Positions 1 to 11,296 of a stretch of DNA of 64,000 nucleotides are shown in pieces. The notes beneath the pieces are model-generated. The model was not told the DNA's origin and searched no databases. It worked only from the letters and a program-made list of their open reading frames with translations. Source of the DNA: Viola odorata (lineage: Eukaryota > Streptophyta > Magnoliopsida > Malpighiales > Violaceae); the NCBI GenBank assembly GCA_963691705.1, contig OY829540.1, positions 42,878,158 to 42,942,157 of the forward strand, read 5' to 3'. The position numbers and the translations under genes were made by a program. Within the stretch, counting starts at the first letter, position 1; each line of letters begins with the position of its first letter.

Positions 1-579
1 TTGCATGCTAAGGCAAAGCAGAACATTGAGCGCATGAATGAGAAGCTGATGCTGAAACGGAACGATGGCCGACGGCTAGTGACGTTCCAGGTTGGCGATT
101 GGGTTTGGTTGCATATGCGCAAGGAGCGTTTTACTGCCCAACGCCGCGGCAAGCTATCTCCTAGAGGCGATGGACCGTTCCAGATTGTCGAGAAGATCAA
201 CAACAATGCCTATAAACTGGCATTGCCGAGTGAGTATGGTGCCGTTAGCTCTACCTTTAATGTTTCTGACTTAGAATTGTTTGATGCAGATGACGAGTAT
301 GGACTTTCAGCTGATGCCGATTCGGATTCGAGGGCGAATCCTTCCGAAGGGGGAGGGAATGATGCGAATCCACGCATCCAACTACCGTTACCACCAGCTG
401 GTCCAATGACTCGAGCCAGAGCTAGAAAGCTTCAAGACCGTTTGTCATCTCTCATTCACAAGGAGCTGGAATGTGAGAGGACAAGTGAGGAAGCTGCACT
501 TAAAGAGAAGACACCAAGAGTTGTGAATCTCCTTACATTCACAATGCCCGAAGATGATTCTGCCAGAAACGGCACTTGA
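1..579 (+). CDS. Ty3/gypsy integrase C-terminal end (partial)
   Basis: This is the last 192 residues of a Ty3/gypsy polyprotein; its start lies outside the window. The first 90 residues read like the C-terminal barrel of integrase: a KARQN-type helix, then VGDWVWLHMRKER, RGKLSPRGDGPFQIVEKINNNAY and an STFNVSDL stretch, the plant chromovirus pattern. No canonical chromodomain follows. Instead there is an acidic linker and a GPMTRARARKLQ motif (about residues 133-145) of the kind that ends many plant Ty3 polyproteins. The stop at 577-579 is followed by a non-coding tail and an LTR. The frame is open throughout. The neighbouring Ogre elements end their integrase quite differently, so this is a separate family. 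The exact Ty3 lineage (CRM-like or other chromovirus) is not certain. Confidence 0.8.
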   Translation: MHAKAKQNIERMNEKLMLKRNDGRRLVTFQVGDWVWLHMRKERFTAQRRGKLSPRGDGPFQIVEKINNNAYKLALPSEYGAVSSTFNVSDLELFDADDEYGLSADADSDSRANPSEGGGNDANPRIQLPLPPAGPMTRARARKLQDRLSSLIHKELECERTSEEAALKEKTPRVVNLLTFTMPEDDSARNGT

Positions 580-890
580 CCGTTTGTCACCAAAACGACT
601 CTTGTCCGATTCGTTCAAAACGGCTCTTGTCCGTTTCGCTTAATCGGCACCTGACCGTTTCACTCAGCCATTGCCGTTTCACTCATCTGTCTCGCGTGCC
701 GATTGCTCAAAACGGCTCCTGCCCGTTTCGCGTGTCCAGAAGCGCGCGTTGACTGAAGTTTAAGTTGTTGACTTTAATTATTTTAGCTTAATTAGTTAAT
801 TAGACAGTTTTAATTAGTTAAGTTATCTTCCTATTTTAGAAGTCCTACTTCTATTCCTATTTGGTTTGCTATTAGGGTTTGTTTGTAACC

Positions 891-898
891 TATATAAG
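891..898 (+). promoter_or_regulatory. TATA box of first element's LTR
   Basis: TATATAAG lies in AACCTATATAAGGAACC, upstream of a pyrimidine-rich leader. This is the expected place for the U3/R promoter of a plant LTR. Confidence 0.5.
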
Positions 899-1066
899 GA
901 ACCACTTGGCCACTTTTTTAAGTTGGCTGTTATTTGATAAATTGAGATATTCTCTTCAATCTCCGCCCCTTGTTCAAGTTGGTTGAACCTTGTTCTTCTT
1001 GAATCCGCAATACTTGAGTCGTATACAAGTAAATCTTGGAATTGCATCCTACTTGTTGTTTATCTT

Positions 1067-1203
1067 CTTGTTCGGACTTTGGTTGGTTGTTGCTTAGCGT
1101 TCAGCAGGTCTTAGTTGTGCAAGTTTATCATTCACAAGGACCCTCTCTTGTTCGGATTTTGGTTGGCTGTTGCTTAGCGTTCAGCAGGTCTTAATTGTGC
1201 AAG
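1067..1203 (+). repeat. 57-bp direct duplication inside LTR
   Basis: A block running from CTTGTTCGGA to TTGTGCAAG occurs at about 1067-1123 and again at about 1147-1203, with a handful of differences and a period of 80 bp. Confidence 0.75.
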
Positions 1204-1378
1204 TGAGTTCTATCTATTCTATCTATTCCGCAGGAAATCCATCTTTGAACAAAGATCAAAATTGGTGCTACGCATCCTAAGGAACCAGGATCGTATCAAC
1301 TACTCCCTCTCTATTTTCCGGTCCAATTCACGAGCATTTGAGCCCTTCCTTGCGCAATCCTTTCCTCTCGAGACAAAC

Positions 1379-1390
1379 CACGGTAAGCTT
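1379..1390 (+). other. Conserved splice-donor-like site in Ogre LTR
   Basis: CACG|GTAAGCTT (GT at 1383-1384) is followed by a CT-rich run. The same site stands at the same place in the other three Ogre LTRs of the window (35644, 43648, 62842). Confidence 0.5.
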
Positions 1391-1702
1391 CTCTCTCTCT
1401 CTCACTTACGGTTTCTCTCTCTAGTTTTTGTTCTTGACTTCGATGACCATTTAATTGCTCAAACGTGTTCTAATTGCTTGAGTTTCAACCTAATTTCACC
1501 ATGCTAACATTCGTTTGAATTATCGTGGCTTAGTTTAATTGTTTCGTTAATAAACGTAAAAATGCATCTTTCGGTTTTCTCCAAAAAAATGTCACTGTTT
1601 TGGGCCCGTTTTACTGCTGTGATTGAGTTTCTGTATTGAGGGAGGGGAGACGGTCAGTTTGGGCCAAGAACCAGGCGAATCGGACGCCTGGTTCGTGACC
1701 TC

Positions 1703-1850
1703 CGTCGCCGGCAATGGCGCCGGCGACGTGAGGAAGAAGATGAAGCAATACGGGCCTCATGGCCCTTCGGGTGAGAGGGAAGAAAGGTGATGGGCTTGGC
1801 CCATCACCACTTAAATGAATTACCTTTGGGCCAGGAACAATTCCTGGCCC
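1703..1850 (+). other. Three hairpins in transcribed part of Ogre LTR
   Basis: Hairpin I: CGTCGCCGG (1703-1711) pairs with CCGGCGACG (1720-1728). Hairpin II: GGTGATGGGC pairs with GCCCATCACC around a TTG loop (1786-1808). Hairpin III: GGGCCAGGAA pairs with TTCCTGGCCC around CAA (1828-1850). Equivalent hairpins recur in all four Ogre LTRs here. Confidence 0.7.
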
Positions 1851-2159
1851 ATTTCTTTCAAATTTCCAAGTCAAGCCCAGCCCATTTGCATTTTTTCGGG
1901 TTTTCGAGTCGCCATTTTTTTCGTAAGATGCTCGCATGTTTCATATATTTATTTTCTATGTTACGTGTTATTTTTCGTATGTTTTATACATGAATTATTT
2001 AATTCACTTTTTTCGTAAAATATTTCATATGTTTAATTTTTAACAAGTTGTTTCTTGAATTGCTTTTATACGTGAATTGCTCATTCTTTATCGTGATATT
2101 TATTGTCATGTTATCTAACCTCAGTCATTTATATCTAACCGTTTAAGTTAAATTTATTA

Positions 2160-2880
2160 TACCGCCTATATGGTCGGTCGTATTTTAATTTTCGTAAATA
2201 TTCAACTGCTTTAATTTTTCGCACACTGCTGGAAATCCTTCCGCAACTTATCAACTGTTTAATTTCCCGCACTCTACTCTTCCGCACTTTAATTTTCTGC
2301 AATTTACTTTCGGCAATTTAAATTCAATACCGCCTACATGGTCGGTCGCACTTATCAACTGTTTAATTTTCCGCACTTTAATTTTCCGCAATTTACTTTC
2401 GGCAATTTAAATTCAATACCGCCTACATGGTCGGTCGCACTTATCAACTGTTTAATTTTCCGCACTTTAAATTCCAGCAATTTACTTTCAGCAATTTAAA
2501 TTCAATACCGCCTACATGGTCGGTCGCATTTTAATTTTCGTAAACATTCAACTGCTTTAATTTTTCACACACTGCTGGAAATCCTTCCGCAAATTATCAA
2601 CTGTTTACTTTTCCGCACTTTAATTTTCCGCACTTTAAATTTCAGCAATTTACTTTCAGCAATTTAAATTCAATACCGCCTACATGGTCGGTCGCAATAT
2701 CAACTATTTATTTTCTGCAATATCAACTGCTTTAAGTTTTCGCAAAACTGCTGGAAATCCTTCCGCAAATTATCAACTGTTTACTTTTCCGCACTTTACT
2801 TTCCCGCACTTTAAATTTCAGCAATTTACTTTCAGCAATTTAAATTCAATACCGCCTACATGGTCGGTCACAATATCAAC
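2160..2880 (+). repeat. Ogre LTR array B (ACCGCCTACATGGTCGGTCG units)
   Basis: Six spaced copies of ACCGCCTACATGGTCGGTCG occur at about 2161, 2330, 2419, 2508, 2678 and 2850. They alternate with AATTTACTTTC, CCGCACTTTAA and ATCAACTGTTTA words, in units of roughly 90 to 170 bp. The same array lies in both LTRs of the 40621-63929 element. Confidence 0.85.
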
Positions 2881-3016
2881 TGTTTATTTTCCGCAAATAT
2901 CCAACTGTTTATTCCCTGCATTATCAACCTGTTTTATTTTCTGCAAATCATTAAACTTTTTTTCTTCCCTGTAAATCGCCAATAGCATTTAATTTTTCTG
3001 CACTTATCAAAACAAC

Positions 3017-3480
3017 ATTTCATTTTCGTATGCGTAAAATTCATCATTTTTCGCATGCAATCAACCCAGCATTTAAATTCTCGTATGCGTAAAATCAATC
3101 ATTTTTCGCATGCAATTAACCCAGCATTTAAATTCTCGTATGCATAAAATCAATCATTTTTCGCATGCAATCAACCCAGCATTTAAATTCTCGTATGCGT
3201 AAAATCACTCCTTTTTCGCATGCAATCAACCTAGCATTTAAATTCTCGTATGCGTAAAATCAATCATTTTTCGCATGCAATCAACACAGCATTTAAATTC
3301 TCGTGTGCTTAAAATCAATCATTTTTCGCATGCAATCAACTCAGCATTTAAATCTCGTATGCGTAAAATCCATCATTTTTCGCATACAATCAACTGTCAT
3401 CATTTTATCAAACTCAGCATCTCACTTTCGTATGCGTGAAATCCATCATTTCTCGTGTGCAATCGACTGCCATTTAAATT
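3017..3480 (+). repeat. Ogre LTR array A (55-60-bp tandem repeat)
   Basis: About eight tandem units contain TCGTATGCGTAAAAT, CATTTTTCGCATGC and AATCAACCCAGCATTTAAAT. Short CGCATGC/GCATGCG self-complementary words recur in each unit. The array is also present in both LTRs of the 40621-63929 element. Confidence 0.85.
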
Positions 3481-4294
3481 TTCGCAATCATAGAATTGCC
3501 TAGTTATTTCTCGAGCTATCACTAACACTCTCCTTTTGTAGGTTAATTTCAAGCTTCGCTCGAAAGTACGCCTCACAAGTCCTTTTTATTTATTCGATGC
3601 TTTCTGCGAATATCAACTGCATGCATGATATATAGAACTACTAGAATTAAAATCAACCCACATGAACAACGTGTTTAAAGAGTTGCTTAAAATGCCATGT
3701 TCATATGATTTTAAATTCTCGCTTGTATTGACTGCATGTACATGGGGATTTTCGATCCCACATCAGTTTTCCACTATTAAAATCAATCATTTAAATTTGT
3801 ACTCTGTTAGCAATCCATGTTAGGATCACGTAGTAATTAGGTTAATCATGCATGGCCCGATGATGAAATAAGAGGGCGCTCATTCAGTCTTACGGAAAAT
3901 TCAGTCCCATCACGATCATAAAAAAGACTAAAGTGACGATTCCTCTGAGGGCCCCCTTTTTCAAAACGCATTTTATAAAACACCTTTTTAAACACCTCTC
4001 TCATCAACCGGTAACCGTTTTCGGATGTGACTCGGGTGCCTAACACCTTCCCGAGACCATAATACGACCCCGAACCTTTGTCTGGGGTCCGGACCCCTTT
4101 TTTGTGCCTTTAGTTTTTTTACTTATTATATTTCCTATGCCATGACGATTAGGGTTCCCTAAGCCTAGCAACCAAATTAGGGTGGCGACTTCATTGCATG
4201 CTGCTAGGCGTCCCTTTTACTCCGAGCATCTGAAGGTATCAAATTTCGTTGCACACTCGCGAATTTTTAATTTTCGGGGCGCGACACAGTCCCC

Positions 4295-7197
4295 TGCTGA
4301 TCTTTCGATAAATGGTACAGCCTCGGATGAAGCAAGGCCAACCGCTGTTTAGCAGCCCACGGATCCCACCAAAAGCTCGTGTCTTTGCCCTCTCCAAGCT
4401 TAAGCGTCAAGTGTTCAGTCCATAGGTCAAAAAAATCACTACCCCGCCCACATAGTTGAATGATATCGCTCCAAATAGGAGACATGCTTCTCACGCTCCT
4501 TCCATAGGTCACCAATAGACCTCAAATTATATTGCTTGCGAACTATCTCGGCCCATAACTTACCGTTGCCCTACACCACCTCCCAGGCCCATTTGAAGAG
4601 TAAGGTCACGTTCCTGTCTTGCAGTCTCCCTATTCCCAGTCCCCCGTGTGTCGTAGATCTCGTCACTTCCTCCCACTTTACCTTGCTCAACCCTCTTTTA
4701 TCGTCCTTCTCACTCCATAAAAATCACCGCATCACACCCTCACATTACTTGACCACCGCTCTAGGCATCTTGTAGATCAACATGTTTTAGATGGGAATGC
4801 TAGCTAACACCGATTTGATCAAAGTCACCCGCCCCCCCACAGACAGAAGATGACCCTTCCAAGTGGACAACTTTTTCCTAAGCTTCTGAACCAAGAACTG
4901 CCACCCTGCTATCCTACGCGGCTTAAAGCCAACCAAAGAACCCAAGTACTTGAAAGGGAGGGCTTCATACTTACATCCTGCCCGCGAAGCTAGAATCCCA
5001 CCAATTTGATCACTCAAATTCACCCCCACCAGGGTGCTTTTGTGGAAATTAACCCGAAGGCCAGAAAAAGCATCAAACCACCTCAATGTTCCTTTCACCC
5101 CCTGAATTTCAGCCTCACTATTATTCACGAAAACTAAGGTGTCATCAGCAAACTGAAGGTGGCTCAGCTGCCACCCAACCTCCACATTACCTACCCTACG
5201 CAGAATCCCCACTTCCTCTGCTCTAACGAATAACCGATGTAACCCCTCAGCTGCAATGTTAAAGAGAAATGGGGACATAGAACACCCCTGCCGAAGACCT
5301 CTTGCCACCCCAAATTGGCCCGACGGCGATCCATTCACTAGCACAGAGACCCTGTAGTGCTAATACACTGCCGAACCCACTCCCTCCACTTCTCTCCGAA
5401 CCCCATGTGTCTCATCACATCCTCCATGTACTCCCATTCAACGGAGTCATAAGCCTTTTCGAAGTCTAGCTTGAAAAGCAGCCCCTGCTGCTTGGTCACC
5501 TGCAAATGATGGACCACCTCACTCGCTGTCATGACACAATCCAAGGTTTGACGCCCTTTAATGAAGTCGTGTTGAACCTCACTGACGACTGATGTAATGA
5601 TCTCACTGAGCCGCTTAGCCATAATCTTGGAGACAATCTTGTAGTAGCTGCTAACCAGACTGATCGGCCTGAACTCACAGAACTGTTTAGCTTCAAGTAT
5701 CTTCGGAATGAGGGTAAAAAATGATGAGTTTGCCCCGGCCGGAAGCTTCCCTGTTCTGAAGAATTCCTGAATCAACCTGCAGTAATCTCCTCCAATGATT
5801 CTCCACGCCTTTTGCAGAAAGCGCAAAGAGAATCCATCCGGTCCTGGGGATTTCCGCCCGTCACACCCTTTAACCGCCTCCCAAATTTCAGCCGGCGTGA
5901 CCTCCTTTTCCAACCCTGTTGCTTCCTCCTCACTTAACTTGGAGAACCCCAAATCCTGAATCCTAGGCTTGTCCCAGCTAACTGACCGGAAAAAAGCCTC
6001 GTAGTACTGCGAAGCTGCACTCTTGATCTCCGCCGGGGTCTTAAGAGTAGAGGTAGGAGTCGCAATCTCTCTAATGGAATTTCTCCTCATATCTATCTTT
6101 GTTATCCTATGAAAGTATCCTGTATTCCTATCCCCGTGGACATTCCATTTAACTCTATTCTTTTGCTGCCAGAATCTATCCACCCAATCCTGTTGTTCCC
6201 ATAACTTACTGCGAATGGTGGAAAACTCTTCCTGCTCCGCCTGATTCATGGGGCGGTCATCCGCCCTGCGATCCATTGCCTCATAACTTGCCTGAAGATC
6301 TCTCAGGCTAGTCTCAACGTTGCCAAACATTTCCCTATTCCAAAAGCGAATTCTCTTCAAGAATCGCATTTTACGGACCACACTGAAGTTCCCAGGAAAT
6401 TCAGCTCCTGCCTCCAACCACCATCCCTCAACCAATTTTCTGAACTCATTGTCTTCCCACCAGACCGCTTGGTCTCGGAACGGCTTCGGCCCCCAATCCA
6501 TCTTATCCCGACGAAGGATCAGAGGCGCATGATCTGACCCATTCTTGTCAAGGGCCGAAAGCTCACAATGCTGAATACAACCGAGCCAACCAGCCTGCAC
6601 GAACACTCTATCTATCTTGCTCCTGCTGATGGTATTCGACCAAGTAGATCTCCTATCAACCAGCGGTATGTCTTGCAGCCTACAACGGTCTACCCAACTC
6701 TGGAAATCCATCATACCCTTCGAGTAACCTCCTCCATGTAAGTGGTCGGACGGGGTCAAGATCTCATTAAAGTCACCTGCAACCAACACAGGGTGACTCG
6801 AACTCTCTATTTTCGAACCCAACGACTCCCACAATTGCTCACGGAGCGCAGCAGTGTTAGGAGCATATACATTCAAAACAACACACCTCAAATGATTCTC
6901 TGTGAGCTCACCCTCAAGCCAGATATACCTGTTCCCCACCTCCGAATGATCCAACTGAAAAGCTTTAGAATCCCACATCGAAATCAACCCCCCTGATCTA
7001 CCTACCGCCGGCGCAGAAGCCCATTTAGTATCATTGTCCCCCCCCAACCCATGTATAAGGAAGTCATCCACCATGTCCCTTTTACTCTCTTGCAGGAGGC
7101 AAAACGGCACCTGATCACCCCGAAACATATTTTTGATGAAGCGTTGCTTCCTACTCGACAAAAGACCCCTACAGTTCCACGAAAAGATGTGCACCAT
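4295..7197 (-). pseudogene. LINE ORF2 (endonuclease-reverse transcriptase), broken
   Basis: The endonuclease domain (about residues 1-230) is complete by eye, with FSWNCRG, LLQESK, GDFNE, SKIDRVF and GSDHAP. The RT domain follows from SPGPDGFSLRF to the GLRQGCSMSP and FADDTLVF motifs. Compared with the sister at 12844-16470, one A is missing near 5360, so the frame shifts after QCIST and resumes at 5344. A TAA at 4789-4787 replaces a TAT of the sister. The last recognisable stretch is WDPWAAKQRLALLHPRLYHLSK, ending at the Ogre LTR. The zf-RVT domain is lost. In life this protein nicks target DNA and primes reverse transcription there. Confidence 0.9.
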
Positions 7198-7301
7198 TGG
7201 ACTACTGTAGAACCCGCCCCTCCCACAACCTAACTTCGAACATTTCCCACTTCCTCTCCAACCCTCTCTCGATCAAAAATACGTAGAGCGTCCTCATTTA
7301 C

Positions 7302-8720
7302 CTAATTAGTGATTGATATAATGCGTCCAATTCTCCATGTATCTGTTTCTACCATAATCGCCTCGCGCAACATGTTCATACTAAGAACCTCACTATCCTC
7401 TACCTGAAAAACTCCTGTGTCCGAGTTCCCCGATGTGTTGGCCGAATGTAGGTTGCCCGTCTCTGCCATAATCTGCTTGGTCTTCCTCTCTTTTTTTCTC
7501 GTTGTAACCAAAGGAAAAACACCCAATTCTCTCTCAACCGGCGCCCAAGATTTCATCTCCGTTAGGGGCATTTCCTTAACCTCACTCTGCTGGTCTTTTT
7601 CCCTCGGATCAGCCCCCTCCTTCTCCTCAAAGCCCTCGGCGTACATTTCCTCATCCGAGTCCTCCACCGCTGAGTCCACTCCTAGTTTCCAATCAACATT
7701 GGAGATCATCCCCTGCATTGGTTCCTCATGACAATCAATTAAATGGACTCTGTTCTCCAATCTTGCCCAAATCGTACCTTTTATATGTGGCTGATCCGTC
7801 GATATGAGGATCCTTGCCACGTCAAACCTCTTCCGAGCTAGAGTGCAATTGTCCACTGCCACTACTTTCCCCCACTACGCTCCTAACTTCTCAAAGGTCT
7901 CTAGGCCCCAACTTTGTACCGGGATCCCCGAGCATTGAACCCAGCACAATCTGCCCACCTTAGATAGACCCTCGGTCCAAGGAATTACCTTGGAAAACAC
8001 ACGGCTAAATTCCTCTGAAGTGTTCGCGAGTGCTTTCTCCACGTCCTCCTGTTTTTCAAACTCTATCCAGATCAATCCCCTCCCTAGGATTCTGGTCTCA
8101 CAAAACCAACCCAACTCAAGCAAAAGTTCCCTAACATCTGGGATATCCTCTATCTTACGAAGAACTCCAACCACGCTCCTCGCTAACCAATCTCTTTTTT
8201 CTGCCGGAACCGAAATCTCAATCAATTCCCCTTCCTGAGCGTCAACTTCCACGTCCTTGGCTAGCGGTTGGACCTTCTCTACCTTCTCTACTGTCTCCTG
8301 TACTTGATCCCGACTTGGTACCTGACCAACTTCCGGTCGAGCCTGACCGTCTGTGTCCCGTTTGAACTGCCGGCGCTTCCCAGGGTCTTCCTGGCTGCGA
8401 CGCGCTATCCTCCCTACCTCCGACCTCAAAACTTGTGAGGCTGGCCTAGCTATGTTTGCCCTGATGGCTGAAGCACCTATACATTGACGATCCAGCGCCA
8501 ATTCCATGTCAATTCTATTCACTACCCGGTCGAAACGAATGAACCCAAACCGTTTCCCACTTCTATTTTTCCTTGGCGGGATGAACACGTCCATAACCCT
8601 ACCACATGGGGGCAATCTCCACCGTTGCAAGGCTAAGTCACGTGCAACGGAAGATTCTCCACGTAATATATCACTGCCGACGACGACTCCCTCTTCGTGC
8701 CCAACGACTCCCTAACTGGC
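7302..8720 (-). pseudogene. LINE ORF1 (RRM-type RNA-binding protein), broken
   Basis: This is ORF1 of the - strand LINE. An RRM-like fold is visible in its RNP1-type motif KRFGFIRF. It is followed by a basic linker, a DUF4283-like block (WLARSVVGVLRKIEDIPDV, then GLIWIEFEKQEDVEKAL and KVGRLCWVQCSGIP) and an acidic tail. In the sister copy the RNP2 part (TYYVENL) is joined to this domain. Here about 20 bases are deleted near 8640, which shifts the frame. Two TAG codons (7877-7875 and 7304-7302) stand where the sister has CAG. The protein normally coats LINE RNA. Confidence 0.85.
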
Positions 8721-9248
8721 GCCATTACCGACTAAATGATGCAGACAGGTGGATATTTTACGCCAACTGCAGTGGGCAGCTAGTATTTTGAGGACTCCGG
8801 TAGCAGTGGGCTGGCCGGAGGGGGTGGGGCTGGCAGCGGTGGTCTGCCTAACGGTGGCTAGGGTATATAATTTATGTTAGAAAAAGTATAAATATTACAA
8901 TTTATTTTTCACTTTTATTTAGTTTATGTTTCTTCAACTCTTTTAAAATCAATCTCTTTACTAAATTTAATAATAAAATAAAACAAAATATATTAACTTG
9001 AATAAAGGATATTATTCTTAAAATAATATAATAATAATTAAAATAATTTACATTTAAAAAATATATTAATATACATATATTATATTTAACAAATAATTTA
9101 AATTTAAAAATAGATTAACTAATATTTTACTCATTGTGACTATTTTTCAATTCCATACTTTTAAAGATATTTCTCACATTGTAGCTCCACGAGTACATTA
9201 CATAGATTGATTTCTTACAATCTCTTTGAATATTAAAATTTTTCTTCC

Positions 9249-9386
9249 TATGAAATTATTCTTATGAACTTTTACTTTTATATATTTTTAAAATTTATCA
9301 TTGTTTGTGATATTGACATGGGTGAAAAAAACAATGATAAATTTTAAAAATATATAAAAGTAAAAGTTCATAAGAATAATTTCATA
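9249..9386. repeat. Perfect 58-bp inverted repeat with 22-nt loop
   Basis: The arms 9249-9306 and 9329-9386 are exact reverse complements. The pairing continues outward for about five more bases after a single mismatch (GAAGA against TCTTC). No open frame or known terminal motif was recognised. It could be a small foldback (MITE-like) element, or an inverted duplication made by template switching. Confidence 0.9.
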
Positions 9387-10262
9387 TGAAGATAGTTTTG
9401 GTATTTAATATATTTTAGTTCTTAAAAAAAATTATCTTTCTCTTTTGTATTTTAGAATTTAAATTATTAAATTATTTAAATAATTTTTTGTTAATTATAA
9501 TTTAATATTATAAAAAATCACATTCTTTTATTTTTCATACTATCAAAAATTATTTAATATAAATTTAAATTCTAAAGAATTGATTTAATATACATTAATT
9601 ATTCATAATTTTAATATTAATTCACTTTAAAAAATATATATATAGTTTATACAAATATAATTTATTTTTTCTAACTTTCTTAACTCACAATACTAAGTAT
9701 ATTTTTCTATGATAAATTATTTACTAATTTCAAGCTCTTACCAAAAGTTATGAATATTATAATTCTTTATTAATTAAATAAATTGTCATTTAATAATAGA
9801 AATAAAATTTCATTACCTAATTGAAAAATTAATTTATAAATTTGTTCACTTTCTAATTTACTATTATTAGTGTTATTTAAAATATTATTACAAGGTACCC
9901 CATGAGATTTTCTAAGAGACTAACGAATGTACCGATTTTCTTTCTACTTTTGCCATATAGGAAATATATATATTTTTTTTTAAAGTTTTTTTTTTAAAGG
10001 CTAACGAATGTATTTAGAAGGTTATGAATAATAGTAATTTAAAAAAATAAGGTCCTTCGTGCTTTTTATATAGTATATAAATCATTCGTACTTACTTCTT
10101 TAAAATTTTCAATTCTTCGATAATAATTTTTAAAATTTTATTATTTTTTCAATAATCGTTCCTATTTAAAGCTCTATCTTTGTTTTCATTAATCTTTTCC
10201 TCAAGAACTTCCAAGTGTTTTGCCATGAACTTTATATATAGTTACCCTAATAGGAGTCACCG

Positions 10263-10860
10263 TTGGGAACAGAGTTGTCGTTAATCGACCATGAAATTCA
10301 TGAATACAAAACACTAAGTACAAACATATTTAATGACGTCACTCCTGACCCTATTCGAACTATGAATTTTGCGGCTCAAGCTGACGGTGAGGCTAATCTT
10401 TTCTCCTTGCAGTTCACTCCTGTCAGTGGTGAGACCAAAACTGCTGGACTAGGTATTGTTTGTATTGTGTTTTTGGATGTTATTGTGGCCGATCATGTGC
10501 AAGTCACCTGCCAAACCCCTCTTGTTGGTGCTGAGTCTTATTGCCGCTAGCTAAATGCTGGCCTTTGAGGGTAAATAGCATTGCAGGTGATAGCAAAAAT
10601 CTCATGGATCTTTTTCAGTTTGATTCGTCACATATCCCTTGGGAAATTGATTCTGTTGTTATGAACATCAAGTAAATGATAACCTTCTTTAGAAGGGTCA
10701 CGTTACTTGCCACAAACAGTTCCATTCTTAAAGTATCTCGCTAACATTCGAGAGTCGAAATTGTTGAAGGTGTTTCACAGGCCTGCGCGTGATGCGTCAC
10801 AGCTCCTTCTCACGTTATTTGCTCCTCTTTGGATTCGAACCCCTTTTTTTTTACTTAACA
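10263..10860 (+). pseudogene. Possible LINE/RNase H remnant
   Basis: The translated pieces TAGLGIV, LVGAES, GDSKNLMDLF and IPWEIDSVVMNI occur in the order seen in the RNase H domain at the end of some plant LINEs. The frame changes and stops several times. The match is by eye and weak. There are no flanking RT parts, so this may be an old truncated insertion or an exon-like relic. Confidence 0.35.
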
Positions 10861-11102
10861 TCTTCTCTCTTGTATTTTTTTTTACTATATCTTAGAACTC
10901 TATTATTTAAAGTAATTATTAATTACATTTTTGATATGTTCATATAAATAATTAAATATTACTTAACAAAAAATATTTTTAAATATTTTTAATTGTGTGA
11001 CTATAATTTTATTAATTTTTTTTTTAGATAATAAGGAGAATATTTTATTATGACACTTATCAAATAAATAGTAAATATTTTATAATTAAAACTCTAATTA
11101 AT

Positions 11103-11117
11103 ATGACTAAGCATTTT
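11103..11117. repeat. 15-bp target-site duplication, left copy
   Basis: ATGACTAAGCATTTT is repeated exactly at 16665-16679, just after the LINE poly(A). This marks target-primed integration of the + strand LINE. Confidence 0.93.
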
Positions 11118-11296
11118 ATCTTTCGAAAAGTAGAATTCAAATTCAAAAAGCTCTCAAATGTAAAAATAGGATACACTAGCCACCGTTGCCAGCCCCACCC
11201 CCTCCAGCCAGCCCATTGCTGCCGGAGTCCCCAAAATACCAGCTGCCCACTGCAGTTGGCGTAAAATATCCACCTGTCCGCATCATTTAGTCGGTA

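Larger units (their letters stand above)
580..1256 (+). repeat. 3' UTR and probable 3' LTR of the first Ty3 element
   Basis: No reading frame is credible here. The first 160 bases carry a degenerate repeat built on AACGGCTCNTGNCCGTTTCG. After that the sequence looks like an LTR: an AT-rich promoter stretch, a TATA box, then a pyrimidine-rich leader. It probably ends near 1256 (AAAGATCA), where similarity to an Ogre LTR begins. The 5' edge of the LTR and its polypurine tract could not be placed. Confidence 0.5.
1257..4286 (+). mobile_element. Ogre-type LTR, 5'-truncated, + strand
   Basis: From about 1297 onward this matches, on the opposite strand, the LTRs of the Ogre element at 40621-63929. 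Shared landmarks in order are: a leader ending in a GGTAAGCTT donor, a GC-rich hairpin, two further hairpins, the ACCGCCTACATGGTCGGTCGC array, the 55-60-bp TATGCGTAAAAT array, and the end ...GGTGGCGACTTCATT...GCGACA at 4286. The upstream half, including the TATA box and the TGTTGATACCC terminus, is missing. No Ogre primer binding site follows; LINE sequence begins at once at 4287. It is therefore a solo or deleted LTR that landed in the LINE, with CAGTC (4287-4291) the likely target duplication on this side. Confidence 0.8.
4287..8868 (-). mobile_element. L1-type LINE, - strand, 3'-truncated
   Basis: This is a plant L1-type retrotransposon, near-identical over its whole length to the + strand copy at 11118-16664. 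Its 5' end (CTAGCCACCGTT on the - strand) lies near 8868. It runs through ORF1 and ORF2 and stops at 4287, where the Ogre LTR begins. About 900 bp present in the sister are missing: the zf-RVT tail, 3' UTR and poly(A). The reading frames are broken by nonsense codons, a short deletion in ORF1 and a 1-base deletion in ORF2, so it cannot move by itself. No target duplication can be checked because the 3' end is gone. Confidence 0.9.
8869..11102. other. AT-rich spacer between the two LINE 5' ends
   Basis: This is very AT-rich DNA without a convincing gene. It holds a perfect inverted repeat (9249-9386), a pyrimidine-rich stretch near 10080-10200 and a degraded RNase H-like remnant (about 10263-10860). 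Nothing else stands out. Confidence 0.7.

Noticed and set aside
6742..6996. 84-aa frame, identical in kind to one at 13044-13298
   Set aside because: It is the antisense shadow of the LINE endonuclease, repeated because the LINE is present twice.
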